DNA of 64,000 nucleotides from Tulasnella sp. 424 (taxonomy: Eukaryota > Basidiomycota > Agaricomycetes > Cantharellales > Tulasnellaceae). Each line of letters opens with the position of its first letter. Position 1 is the stretch's first letter. A program made the position numbers and the translations under genes. A model generated the notes under the pieces. It made no database searches. It saw nothing but the letters and a program-made list of their open reading frames with translations, and was not told where the DNA came from. Positions 46,201-56,865 of the stretch are shown here, piece by piece. The DNA is taken from NCBI GenBank assembly GCA_019633425.1, contig WSUB01000010.1, positions 372,001 to 436,000 of the forward strand, read 5' to 3'.

Positions 46201-48256
46201 ATTGAGTGCTACGCGATCCAATGTTGAGACGAAGTTAGTAGGGGTGAGGACGCAGCCTGGGGTTTAGGGAGAACTTACAATCTGACGCGTCGAGAAACGA
46301 GTCAAAAGGATGTTTTGATTATATAGTGCTGCGATGCGCGATATTCAGGCGCAGACGAGGGCGAAGTGGTGTCGAGGGGTAGCACAGCGCTAGCTGCGTT
46401 GTCGCGGGGCGATGAGCGCAGTTCAGGATGGAATTGCTAGCAACCAACCGTGAGAGGCGCTTGATCATGCCTCGGGTTGACGCACAAGCCCGGGCGGCCT
46501 CAGTTACTTGTCTATCTTCGGTGTCTAGCGATGGTCTCAAATTGAAAATATTGTTAGAAATATTCGTGGTATTTATGTGAGTTCGCTTGAATCCCTGGAA
46601 AGCATTCGACCTGCCATTACTTTTTCGACACTCCACTGGCTGCATCGCGGCGGTGTCATGCAAACGCCTGAGCTCGCGGTTGCGGCCATCTGAAAATCTT
46701 CGCTTGCTTGAAACTACTACATGTTGCGGCTCCGTTTGAGCTGCTCGACTATTTCTGTGCTGCGGATGTCTTCTCTGTAGTGTCCTTGGGCTTCCAAGTC
46801 GCTCCCAGCTGCTTTGGAGCATTCTCAACCCATCCGCTTCGACCATATGATGCCTATGACTTTCGTTTGCCGGCTACTGACTCTCAAAGAGAGGAGTCTC
46901 AACGATGGTCTATTGGCTCGGTCATAACGCTCCCCGGGAGTTCCATGCCATATTCAAGTTGATATTTACTGAATCAAGGGGTTCTAAATATACCCCCTTA
47001 CTAGGAAGCACAGTGGATCCAACTTGGGCACCCTAATCAGGCTTACGCCTCTCGATGGGATGAATCCAGGCGCGGGTCGTCTGTTGGCTCAAACTGGGGA
47101 CCCGTCTTGCTTTCTTGCTAGCTAGGCACCACTTTGTGTCAACGGTTCCTCGTAGAGCTTGTCTTTACAAGTCTGCCCGAGCAATTAAACTCCAGCTCCA
47201 TTTCTCTAGCGATAATGCTTAGCAGCAGACGACATGCGGTTAAATGGTCGGTCTCTCATGACAGAGCTCCCTTAAACTGGCTTGGGACGAAGAGTGCCCT
47301 ACTCCTCTCGGCATTTGAGTGTTGACGCTATCAAGAAGAATCGGCGGCTTTCCGAATGAAGTTCGCTCGAGTCGAAGATGGTTCTCTGGAGGCACCCTTC
47401 GAAGTTCGACTTGACCCCAATTGGGTCCTGGATTACTGCCTCTTCGCCGCCGCTGGGCCCTGACGTTCATGTAAACGCACCGAGGAGGGCCTTAATATGC
47501 TCCGTGCCTCTTTCGATCAGATTTTAATGGACTTTTGTGATATAACTAGCCAAAGCAGGTCCCTCTCACAGTTTATGCCGGATCAGGACCTTCATTAAGC
47601 AAGAGTGCCAGTGACCAGCCCTCCAACTCTATGTCGTTGCTGCCTGCGAAAGCCCAGGCTCGCGAATATCCTTCGTCCTTCACGTCTTTAACTTGCTCTC
47701 CGCACTTCCGTATGTTCCATGGGAGGGAACAACCTCATCACGTTCATCCTGGGCGCGTGGTGCGTTGACGTACAACAAGAAGTAGTGCATGTGCCTCCAT
47801 ATGTCTCAATGCATCCGAATCTCTTCCTTGTCGCTTCCATCTTCCTGCAAGTCGTGTTGTGCATGCAACGATGTCGATGACCGCGGGAGCAGAAATTAGC
47901 AATATTGTTCCGATATTGCGGTAAACCTGTGCCGGCCTCTTCACCCAGGACCTTATCTGGGCCGCACCTCCCAATCCGGACCCGGCCTTCCGATGGACCC
48001 ATTCTCTGCAGAGAAGAGCTGCTTTATCCACTATAGCTTCAGCGATGCTCGCGAGCTGTAGCGTTTCTCCTGCCATTTGCTCCTTTCCGCTTCGCCTTCC
48101 AATCCGGACTGAGAGGTGCACGCCTTTCGCCCCTTTGCGTGTCTCGCTGTGGTACAACAGCTTAGCCGAACCACAAGGCTCGTCCCCGCATTCTTCGCCT
48201 CTCATATACTTAGCTGGTCAAGGCCGCGGGGGGTGATCCTGCACACTTCCAGATTT
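46201..48256. other. Gene-poor region of 2.06 kb
   Basis: Short overlapping ORFs on both strands, none with recognisable motifs. A stretch near 47020-47150 and another around 47900-48120 look GC-balanced and unlike the neighbours' spacers, which may be old decayed sequence, but I can name no element. The promoter of the Ras-family gene must lie in the last part. Confidence 0.45.
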
Positions 48257-49265
48257 GATGCGGGCGTTCTCAGCAGTCGTTTTGGGTGGTGAGCTTCGTC
48301 CTGTATATTTCAAATTCGACGAACTCACGTTCATGTCCAACTGACCCTTGTTACCTTCCCTTCTGCGATTGTTCCCGACATCGGAACCAGCTGGAGGTGT
48401 AGGTAAAAGTGCACTGACCGTTCGGTTCGTGCGGGACACCTTTGCGGACAGTTATGATCCTACGATCGAAGGTAGAGCCCCATATAGTACCTTCTTCATG
48501 CCGTGCCTAACGATCGGAGCCGAATAGAAACTTATCGAAAGACTATGAAGGTGGATGATGAATTCTGCATGCTCGAAGTGGTCGATACCGCAGGTGCCGA
48601 GCAGTTTACGGCACAGAGCGAGATTTACATCCAGTGAGTTGGTAACTATTCGATCGCCTTCTGCGTTCGGATTTTGTCTTTAACGTTGCAGCTTTTCTGT
48701 AGGGTACGCACCGAGAGTGTTCAAAGTCCGTCTATCCAAACTTAACGTTTTCGCGTCGCCTCGATAGGGCGCATCCGCGTATGTCCTCGTATTCTCGTAG
48801 GTGCCTTGCATGTTTATCCGTTACAACCTAGTATCTCATGGTCACCATCATACAGATTAACTGAAGAGAGATCGATGCGAGATGTCGAGTTCTTACGACA
48901 CCAGATATACCGAATTCGAGGGGTAAACCTTTCATTGTCCATTAGGAAGTGTCCCGCCACTAACTCCTTTACACAAGGTTCCAATGCCTGACCCAGACAG
49001 CAGTCCAGTATCCTCCGCATCGAAATTACCCATAGTGATTGTTGGCGCCAAGTCGGACCTAATAAGCGAAAGGGAGGTTAGCCGCGAACTAATGGCCAGT
49101 CTAAGCCAGGAGTGGGGGTGCCCCTTCTATGAAACTAGCGCCAAGATGAATTGGAATATCAACGAGGTTTTTGAAGAAATCGTACGCCAGATACGATCTA
49201 GGATACCCAAAGAGGAGGAGTTGAGGATCAAGAAGAGGAAAGGTGGCAAGTGCCTTGTGCAATAG
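48257..49265 (+). CDS. Ras-family small GTPase with atypical guanine-recognition motif
   Basis: The start ATG at 48257 gives MRAFSAVVLG, split by an intron from AGGVGKSALTVRFVRD (P-loop). Effector loop SYDPTIEETYRKTM is intact. Switch II reads VVDTAGAEQFTAQSEIYIQ, with Ala where Ras has Gln61. A 135-base intron leads to GASAYVLVFS, then LTEERSMRDVEFLRHQIYRI. The G4 motif is VGAKSDL, not the usual NKxD: Asn is Ala. ETSAK is present (FYETSAKMNWNINEVFEE). The C-terminus is basic and ends KCLVQ, a CAAX box for prenylation. It is thus membrane-anchored and Ras/Rap/Rsr1-like by its effector loop. Fungal relatives with altered G4 motifs are known to me only vaguely. The gene has about six small exons and is convergent with the CCCH gene. 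Confidence 0.85.
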
Positions 49266-49792
49266 CCATCCGGGTTGCTCTCCCCCTTTTCACTCCTAAT
49301 CCTCACCATCTCGACACGACGTTTCTCTGCACAACTGTAGTTTCTATTTTCGTTCGCCTTGCTATATAAGATATCTCGCCGTTTCGCGGCACACCACCTG
49401 CCGACCGCACGATAAGCCAAGACTTCCCTGCCGAACACGTTTCTAATTCAAAGCAAACTCAATTCGTTCAAGTAATAGACAATGGAATGCATATGAAGGC
49501 ATAAACAAGAGGACTGGAATGCAGGAGGATATGAAAGAATAGAAAAGGACAACCAAGAAAATTATGAGACGCAGCGCACCGCGCCAGGATGAACAATTTT
49601 CAAGAAAAAATGAGAAGGGAACGGGGAACGGAGACCAAGTATTTAACAGGGAGTAGCAAGAGGTGTACAGTTGCGCGGTCCATTTTTTCGATTTTGGGAA
49701 GAGTAGCTGAAGAAAGGGTGTGACGGACGTCCTACTATGACACAGCGCCGGCACTTTGTTTTGTTCTTGTTCTTGGGATTTCAGGAAGTCGT
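49266..49792. other. Convergent intergenic, Ras-family gene and CCCH gene
   Basis: 527 bases between two stops. The 3' untranslated regions of both genes should lie here. No gene was seen. Confidence 0.45.
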
Positions 49793-52347
49793 TCACCAAG
49801 GGTGGGACTCCAACAGAGCGGACCCTGCGGTCACCCCACGGGACGAAGATCCTTCACCTCCGAAAGGGCTGGACTGGCCAGAAAGGGGCGTACGAGAGAG
49901 GCTGCCAAAGGGAGGCACAACCGAAGAGGCAGAAGGGTTGCGCTGTGAAATGAAAGCACTGTTAGCGACTTGCGCAAATCGACATCTCTCGAGATCGACG
50001 TACCTGATGACCCATCCCAGATCCAAGACCCAGGGAGAGGTCCGATCCCAAGCTTCTGCCTTGACGGCCAAAGTCGACACTAGCGGAAACGCGGTGGTGA
50101 CCGACGCCGCTGGCTGGCGTGGAGGTATTCCTCGTAGAGAAACCAGAGAATGCCGACGTGGTCTGGCTAGGGGCGGCGACGGGTTCAGCGGGAGGTTCGA
50201 TGCGAGAAGACTGGCTGCTAGCGGGCAAGCCGTACGTGGTAAGAGCGCGTGCAACGGCTTCGGCAATGACTTTGTCCGTTACTCCTTGATTGGTAGGGGA
50301 TCCATCACCGGAACGATTGGGCCTAATGGGAGTCTGGTTGGCTGGGTTGTTGGCCTGAGCCCTAGCCGAGATGCGGGCAAGGAGGGAGGAAGGAGGTTCA
50401 TTGTTGGGATCACTGTTGGTGCTCATAGACCTAGCTCGACCGTCCACCTGGGGGCGTTCATTCTGATTGGGGGTAGTGCCAGAGCGCTGGTTCTCGCCTG
50501 CTTGGCCATTGGTCGCACCAGCGGCAGCATTGGCAGGGAGCTCGGTGTGGATGAAGCAGCACCTCTTGCCATAGGGGCACGAACCCGAAACCCAGAAGGT
50601 CCGACAAATCTCGGTCTTGTACTGTGGAAGACAGATTATAATCAGCGCCTGCAGCTTTTGTTAGCTCGGATGATAGACTTACCTTGGGATGTCTCTCAAC
50701 ACGTCGCTGTTCGGCTTCACCATGGGCGAACTGGCATTTCTCGCCGTACTTGCAGCTTCCCTTTTCTTCCCAGCTACGGCACAATTCGGTCTTGTACAAA
50801 CCCAGCTTGCGGTTGTTGGCGCTCGGACCTCCGCCTTGTTGGATCAATGCCATGACAGAGGGATCTTGTTGCAACGTTCCAAGGGCAGACTGGATCGCGG
50901 GGTTGAACGCAACCTGACCCCCTTGAGGGGTCTGGCCAGCTTGGGCCATACCCGCCGCCATAGCTTGCAGAATCTCGGGCGTCAAGCCTTGAGGTGGGGC
51001 CATGCCTGGATAGAAGGTGGGATAAGGAGGTGGAGACATGGGTCCATAACCAACGGGGCCAAGTTGGGGTGAGAACGGTGTCTGCGGGAGGCTGAGAGAG
51101 TGAGCATGGTTGAGGGTATTCGGGGCTGCTCCTCGAGGGGGCTGGGCCCTGAGTTGGACAGTGCGGGTAGGGCTTTGAGCCGTAGCGGTCGCGTCGCGAA
51201 GGTTGGGTGGATTGGACGCCGAGTAGCCATGGCCTCGGAGCTGGTTCTGGTTGCGCCCAGGAAGCATCCCAAGTTGTGATTGAGGGGACATGGCAGGGTT
51301 GGACATCATGTCAAACATCTGGGCGGTTCCTCCGAGTGGCTGACCAGCCGCATACGGCGAATACGGCGTTGGAGAGTACGGAATACCTTGAGATGGGAGA
51401 AAAGTGGGAGAGGTCATGGTCGGGGACATGAGCCCGGGATTGAACCCTTGGGGCGGAGGGGATCCGTATGCGAAGCCTGAAGCAGTGCCGTTCGCCTGTT
51501 GACCATTGAACGCGGCAAACGACGTGGCACCGTTGCCATTCACATTATGTTGACCACGTCCACCACCTCCACGAGCGTTCATCCGCTGCTGCATGCCAAA
51601 ATTATCGCCAAAGTCTCCACCTTGATACATTTGCTGAGACTGAGGAGACATAGGCGTATGACCCATGTGAGCCGGGAGAGGTGGCGAGAACGGCGGCATA
51701 GGGCCCATATGACCAGACTGCCCACCGCCGTTGACCAGTGGTGAAAGACTGGGATGGATTCCCGCCTGCGGGTAGTGCATTGGAGGAGAGCCGATGCCGT
51801 TGGTCAGTCCGTTCGACTGAAGGACGTTGGTGATACCGTTGAACGAATCCTGGGCGTCGTAGCCGTATCCACCGTACCCCGAAGTTGGAGACGTTGGGTA
51901 GGGCGACTTCATGCTCTTTTCGGCAGCAGAATGGTGCTTGCCGCCTGGAGTGGGGATAGCTGGAGAGTCGAAGCTCGAAGCCCCAGAAGAATGTCTGGAG
52001 TGTGGTTGTCCTTCCTGAATCTCTGCAGCAGGGGCCAAGACCCCATTGGTGGAGGCTTTGGCCGCAGTATCCCCATCGGCTTTGCCGCCATCCGCAAGCT
52101 TCATGCTCCTGACTTGGCTAGCAAGGTCCCAGGTCGGATCCAACTCGCCTTGGTTTCGAGCACCATTGGCCGTTCCGTTCCACTCTCCTTCGGCGGCGGC
52201 ATCCTTGCCATTGATTGACGCCTGTTGTGCAAACCCGGAACCACTCCTGGACGTATCGGATAGACTCTTGAAGACCACCTTGTCGTCCTCTTCAGTGGAG
52301 CCGGGCGCGTTGTGTGAAGCAAGACCGTTCGGGGAATGAGAAGTCAT
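49793..52347 (-). CDS. Tandem CCCH zinc-finger protein (TIS11/tristetraprolin type)
   Basis: Proteins of this type bind AU-rich elements in mRNA 3' ends and promote decay; yeast Cth1/Cth2 and Zfs1 are relatives. The start ATG at 52347 gives [18 protein letters not shown] Ser/Gly/Gln/Pro-rich stretch of more than 500 residues follows. Two CCCH fingers come next, split by an intron: [25 protein letters not shown] and [25 protein letters not shown], both with Cys-x8-Cys-x5-Cys-x3-His spacing and the YKTE lead-in required for ARE binding. The tail ([19 protein letters not shown] and onward) is Ser/Gly-rich; a last intron joins GLGSGMGHQ to [14 protein letters not shown] and the protein ends LLESHPW. 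A second start for a slightly longer N-terminus exists only through unspliced leader sequence. The target mRNAs cannot be read from the sequence. Confidence 0.9.
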
Positions 52348-55004
52348 AGCTGAATAATGATCGAGCGTGTAGTCAGCAGACCATCCTCTCCACAAAATTC
52401 TCGACGGGAACCGGGGAGAAACAACCGGCCAAACTTACTTTATATTCTATAGAAGACGACTCCGCAATAATCGAAAGGTCGTGGACGAGGTGCGCGATAG
52501 ATAGGATTGAAGTTAATATATGCCGGATAAAGACACTTGAGATTGCAGAGGAGAGTTACTGAAAGTTGTTGAGAGAGGCGATGATGAATATGTTAGGACT
52601 CGAGTGGGCAAGCCTAGCCTTATTTGAGGGATAAAAATGTCGTGGGCTACAGCTCAGAAATGAGGTGTGGCCGTGTCGTGGGTGGTGCGTGTCGGAGGAT
52701 TTTTGAGAGAGACGGAGTACCGGAACAGAGGGAGGAGGTCCTTCCTATCGATAACGCCGGAGTAGCAGTTGCGGAAGCGATTGTCGAAAGCAAGCGAGCA
52801 GGATGGCAGGGGATATATGAGTGTATGTGTGGATAGGCGAGGAATAAAAACTGATGGGTGTGAGGGGGGGTTGAGGAGAGGTTAGATATAGAGAATAGGT
52901 TGATCAAGCAAAAGGGAACTGGAATATAGCGCCGAGAGACGTAGCGCTGGGAAGAGTGAGGAGGGGCAAGGGGAAGAAATCTGTGGATTGCAAGAAGTAA
53001 GGATCAGCATACACGATGCAGAAGAAGTTTGTCGGAGACGTAATTCGAACAGGAAAAGGAAAATGAGACTTACACCGACGGCCTTTGCGATACGATCTAC
53101 TCAAGGCAGCAGCGTTTACAGTCCCTTGGGACCCGAGGGAAGGATGAAGACGGGTACGCCTGGGGAGAGTCGGGACTGGGACGAGTTATTTCGATTGGGA
53201 CCAATCAATCGTCGCAATGCTGACTGGAGCAATTCGCAAGACCGAAAGTACAGAGTGGAAGGGGGTTGTGGACGAGATACTTGAGATAAATATCGTAGCG
53301 CTGAGTCGTTGAGAGAGCCAGAGGGTAAATGGGAGGGTGGTTGGGGGAGGGGAGGGAGTTGGAGGTAGAGGAGCTGACGGGTTGAAGAAAGATCTGTTCT
53401 GACATGAGGCTCGAAGTTCGTGGGATGAAATCTACTCCAATCGCAAAGCCATCACAAAACCCTGCCCTTCCCTCTCTCTCCGGCATTTGACTAGTCGCCC
53501 ATTTCCGAGTTATCCAGAGCCAGAATTGCACACATTCCGAGCGCTCTCTGTTCAAACATTCTTCCCAATCCTATCCGATCCGCTTGTTGTGGCCATCTTG
53601 GGCAGTTTTATAAGAGGCCAACCGTTTTTCCTCTTGCCGATCAGCCAGCGCTAAACCTCGGTCTTCCCTTGGAGTACCCACTGGCCATCCCTTACCGTCC
53701 GCAGCGAATTAAGGATCTGCCAATACGGTCGTGAAGCCAAGTCCGCCGAAAAGTAGTTGTCCAGGTCAGCCATGTCTAAGGGAAAAAGGTCGCCGAAGTC
53801 GCATCGGCCTGGTGCCTAAGGTACCTCCATCACTGCGACTATTCCTGCTGAGGACGAATATCGGCCCTACGGCACACCGATCCGCTGTCCGACTTATCTG
53901 CATGGGCATACAGTAGATCATTCCTCACACACGGGGTACTTCTCTCTCTCATCATCTTCCCCCAGCACAATTTTCGCCGCGAGCGCTAACTTTCCAGGTT
54001 ACCCGAGGAAAATGCATCGTGTTCATGGCTCGTTGATGCCCTCATAAGGTCGAAGTCTCCCTGCAATTGGACAATCTGATCACGCATCGCTTAGGGTATT
54101 GGCTTCTCTCAACTAACTCGCCGAGCGAAAACGTGCTAACTTACGAGTAAGCCTCCATCTGATTCGCTGTGGCGTTCCCGATGACCCGCCTGTGGGGCCT
54201 TTTCACTGCAGCCTGGCTGGTCAGTTGGAAGGGATGCGTGTCTGGGCCAAAACCCCACCGAACCCAGACCTCGTAAGCATCGGAACGCTTTGATCCTTTT
54301 GGCTTCTATCTGATGAATTATCCTCTCAGACGCACTGCCCTTCCGCACGCAAAGAGGGTCGTAACGACCGCGTCATTCCGGTGAACTTCGACTCGCAGAT
54401 GCTCCGACCCGCCACGTTGCATGCAGGGATTTACATCCAGCCTCGAGTCTCTGCTTACTAGACTTTTTTTTTTTTTTAGATTTCATGTCCCGTCTCGTTC
54501 GTTCTAGAAAATCTATCCATGAGGGAAGGGGACATCAATGCCGGGGTGCACATCTCCGGCCTTAAGCTCGGCGTTAGCGTGACATCGCGCCCTTCCAATT
54601 CGTGACAACAGCCGCGGGGTGCCACCCCTTTTGTGTCCACATCAAGTAAGCGTTGGCCGGCCGTTCGGGCACACGCTAGCAGTCATCCAACGGCTTCTTT
54701 TATGATAGCCGAAAAAGCGCCTCCACTCCATGCATATCGCTACACAGACAGACAAGAGGATGATAAAATGCACAATGCCAGAAAAAAAAAACGATCCTGC
54801 TGGGATACAAAGCAACAACATGATGTGGGATGAACAAAGCTACGATGTGATAGAGAGAGAGAGAAAAACAAAGCCGAGAACGAAACAAAAACAGCACGAC
54901 AGCGAAGAAAAAGAAGGAAAAAAAAGAACAACGAAGCTAGCAGGAAAGCGATAACAGCGACGGCTCTAAATATCATATGCGGCATGACCTTACTTCCATG
55001 GACA
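52348..55004. other. CCCH gene leader with two predicted introns, then gene-poor spacer
   Basis: On the minus strand a 5' untranslated intron is visible at 52350-52438 (donor GTAAGT, acceptor TTCAG, ending two bases before the ATG), and another at 52981-53073 (GTAAGT to CCACAG). Pyrimidine-rich stretches (about 53280-53380) suggest a transcription start still further upstream. From 53600 to 55004 nothing gene-like stands out; there is a T run of about 13 bases at 54466-54478. Short ORFs here are not credible. Confidence 0.5.
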
Positions 55005-55817
55005 CTAATACCTTCCAGGTTCGTACCCTTTGGGCTCGGACCAAGTACAACCATATTTCAAATCGGCGATCCAATTCCAGCCCACGCCGCGCAACCCATT
55101 ACGTTCCGCGGTCCCATCCATCATCTCCCATTCCACATCCCAGTTCGCATCATCCTGCCACCCAAAGCCCAAGACAGCCTCGACAAACTTGGTCGCCATA
55201 GTCTTGGCAAGATCAATCGGTTCCTCCCGAGTGGCCTGGTCTCTTCCATCCAGAAACAACCATTTTCGCTTCGGCACGCCCAATTCTCTCGCCTGAGCCA
55301 TCGACTCGAAGGGTGCGAGGACCTTGAACCAGGGTTTCCCCGGGTCGATGAATACGCGTGTATTCTCCACGTAAGGGAACCAGTAGTCGGTCTTCGTGGA
55401 ATCCCGTGCCGTACGAGTGGCTTTGGCTTCGAATGGCACCAATCCCGCTCGGTGAACCGCCTCGACGATGTACGACCTGAAGTTCTCGTAATCTCCTCCC
55501 AGGAATATAAATCGGTCTCCGACATGCACGCGATGATTGTTTTCCGGCGCTGGTGTTTGCCCCACGGAGAGAGGTGATGGTAATGGCTCGTTCAGCCACC
55601 GAGGGCGATCTCCCTCTGGCATGGGAGGAGGGAGCATCGGCGACAGCTGCTGGATGAACTGTACTGGTGATAGCATGTTGGGTGGGGTGCCGGGTTTGAG
55701 GAAGATGGGACTTCGTGTGCTGTCGCGAGACTTGTCGACGGGGTTGGAGGAGACTATTGCGTAGAACCGAGGACTGCTGGGGGTGTTCATATTAGCGGGA
55801 TAGGAGGTCTTGGACAT
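55005..55817 (-). CDS. Unrecognised single-exon protein of 270 residues
   Basis: I do not recognise this family. The intronless ORF starts at 55817, MSKTSYPANMNTPSSPRFYA, and ends GCTWSEPKGYEPGRY. It has a disordered Pro-rich N-third (LSPMLPPPMPEGDRPRWLNE), then a more regular part: HRVHVGDRFIFLGGDYENFR, YIVEAVHRAGLVPFEAKA, WFPYVENTRVFIDPGKPWF, then VPKRKWLFLDGRDQATREE and WDVEWEMMDG. Aromatic and charged residues in the second half suggest a globular domain of about 150 residues. No signal peptide, membrane segment or known catalytic motif is visible. The neighbours do not hint at a role. It may be a fungal-specific conserved protein. Confidence 0.6.
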   Translation of the reverse strand: MSKTSYPANMNTPSSPRFYAIVSSNPVDKSRDSTRSPIFLKPGTPPNMLSPVQFIQQLSPMLPPPMPEGDRPRWLNEPLPSPLSVGQTPAPENNHRVHVGDRFIFLGGDYENFRSYIVEAVHRAGLVPFEAKATRTARDSTKTDYWFPYVENTRVFIDPGKPWFKVLAPFESMAQARELGVPKRKWLFLDGRDQATREEPIDLAKTMATKFVEAVLGFGWQDDANWDVEWEMMDGTAERNGLRGVGWNWIADLKYGCTWSEPKGYEPGRY

Positions 55818-56865
55818 ATATGCAGAGATGTGGCTGAGTTTTGTGGTAAGTGTGTGTTGTTGAAGGGGGACAAAGAGGGGTCGAGAAAGCGTCGGTGGTT
55901 TCCGATGTGTTCGATCGTGTTATAGCGGCTGGAGAAAGGAGTTTGAGAAAAGGACAAAACCAGCCCCGGGGACGTGGCACATACTTGAAAATGACAAACA
56001 AGACCTCTAAACCGAGGAGAATGGACGATGGGAAAGGAGGATGACGAGCGTGGTCATCGATTGCGCGACGACAAGGTTCGGGGGGGAGGGGGGGGAGAAA
56101 AGAGGGAAGGGAAAGCTGACAGCTAGTTGCGATGCATATGTACCGGAATCGCAGGTGGATTTCAATCGCCGTCAGATTTTGTGTGTCGGGGAGGCTTGCG
56201 AAGCCAGATGTACGGAAAAGAATCCCTTTCGATGAGCTGCGAGCTTGCAGGAGAACGAGGAAAATGTACCGAGATGCTGGGAGGGGATCTCCGATGGCAA
56301 CTCCCGAAAGCCCTTTCCTCGCTTATCTCCCTTGCATTCCGATACTTTCTACCAGAGTCAAATTCAGTGAACGAGGGATCCGAAGAGTGGATACGCACGC
56401 ATATATAACGTGGGCACGGAACGATGGGAACGATCGAGGGTTTCGATCTTGGTGCGTCGGCGGAAAGACGCGGGATCGCCACTGGCCCGGCCGCCCCGTC
56501 GACGCCATTCGCACAGACGTCGAACTAGCGGGCTGAGGCAAAGCCAGCTATCGCCGCGCCCCTGCAAGAAGGGGGTTAAAGGGAGCACCGACAGGTTCGG
56601 AGATAGTGCACAAAGAACTAAGGAGTCGAGAGTTCCAAAGCAACTCTGGATCGGGGCCAGTGCAAGGAGGTGTGATTCGTCGAGGACGAGAATTCGCCGA
56701 AATCACGGATTCCTTCATTTTCGCAGCGGAACTCCCCGATCGCACCTAACCGAAGTCGGCTCAACCCGAATTCGAGTGCTGGAAAATCTTCAGAAGGTCC
56801 GTACATGAATGTTCTAATTATTGCAAAAGGAAGCCCGTTCTACGTCATGGGGTTTCAAATCTAGT
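55818..56865. other. Intergenic 1.05 kb between unrecognised gene and copper amine oxidase
   Basis: It holds the promoter of the minus-strand gene ending at 55005 and the 3' untranslated region of the amine oxidase. A pyrimidine-rich leader is visible just above 55817 on the minus strand. No other gene was recognised. Confidence 0.45.

Noticed and set aside
46319..46846. Minus-strand ORF of 175 residues in the gene-poor region
   Set aside because: Composition is Arg/Ser/His-rich without motif, and no splice-supported extension was found.
47688..48205. Minus-strand ORFs in two frames
   Set aside because: They overlap each other, have no known domain, and lie in the presumed promoter of the Ras-family gene.
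54466..54478. T run that might mark a retroposed poly(A) tail
   Set aside because: No adjacent retrocopy, target-site duplication or ORF could be seen.
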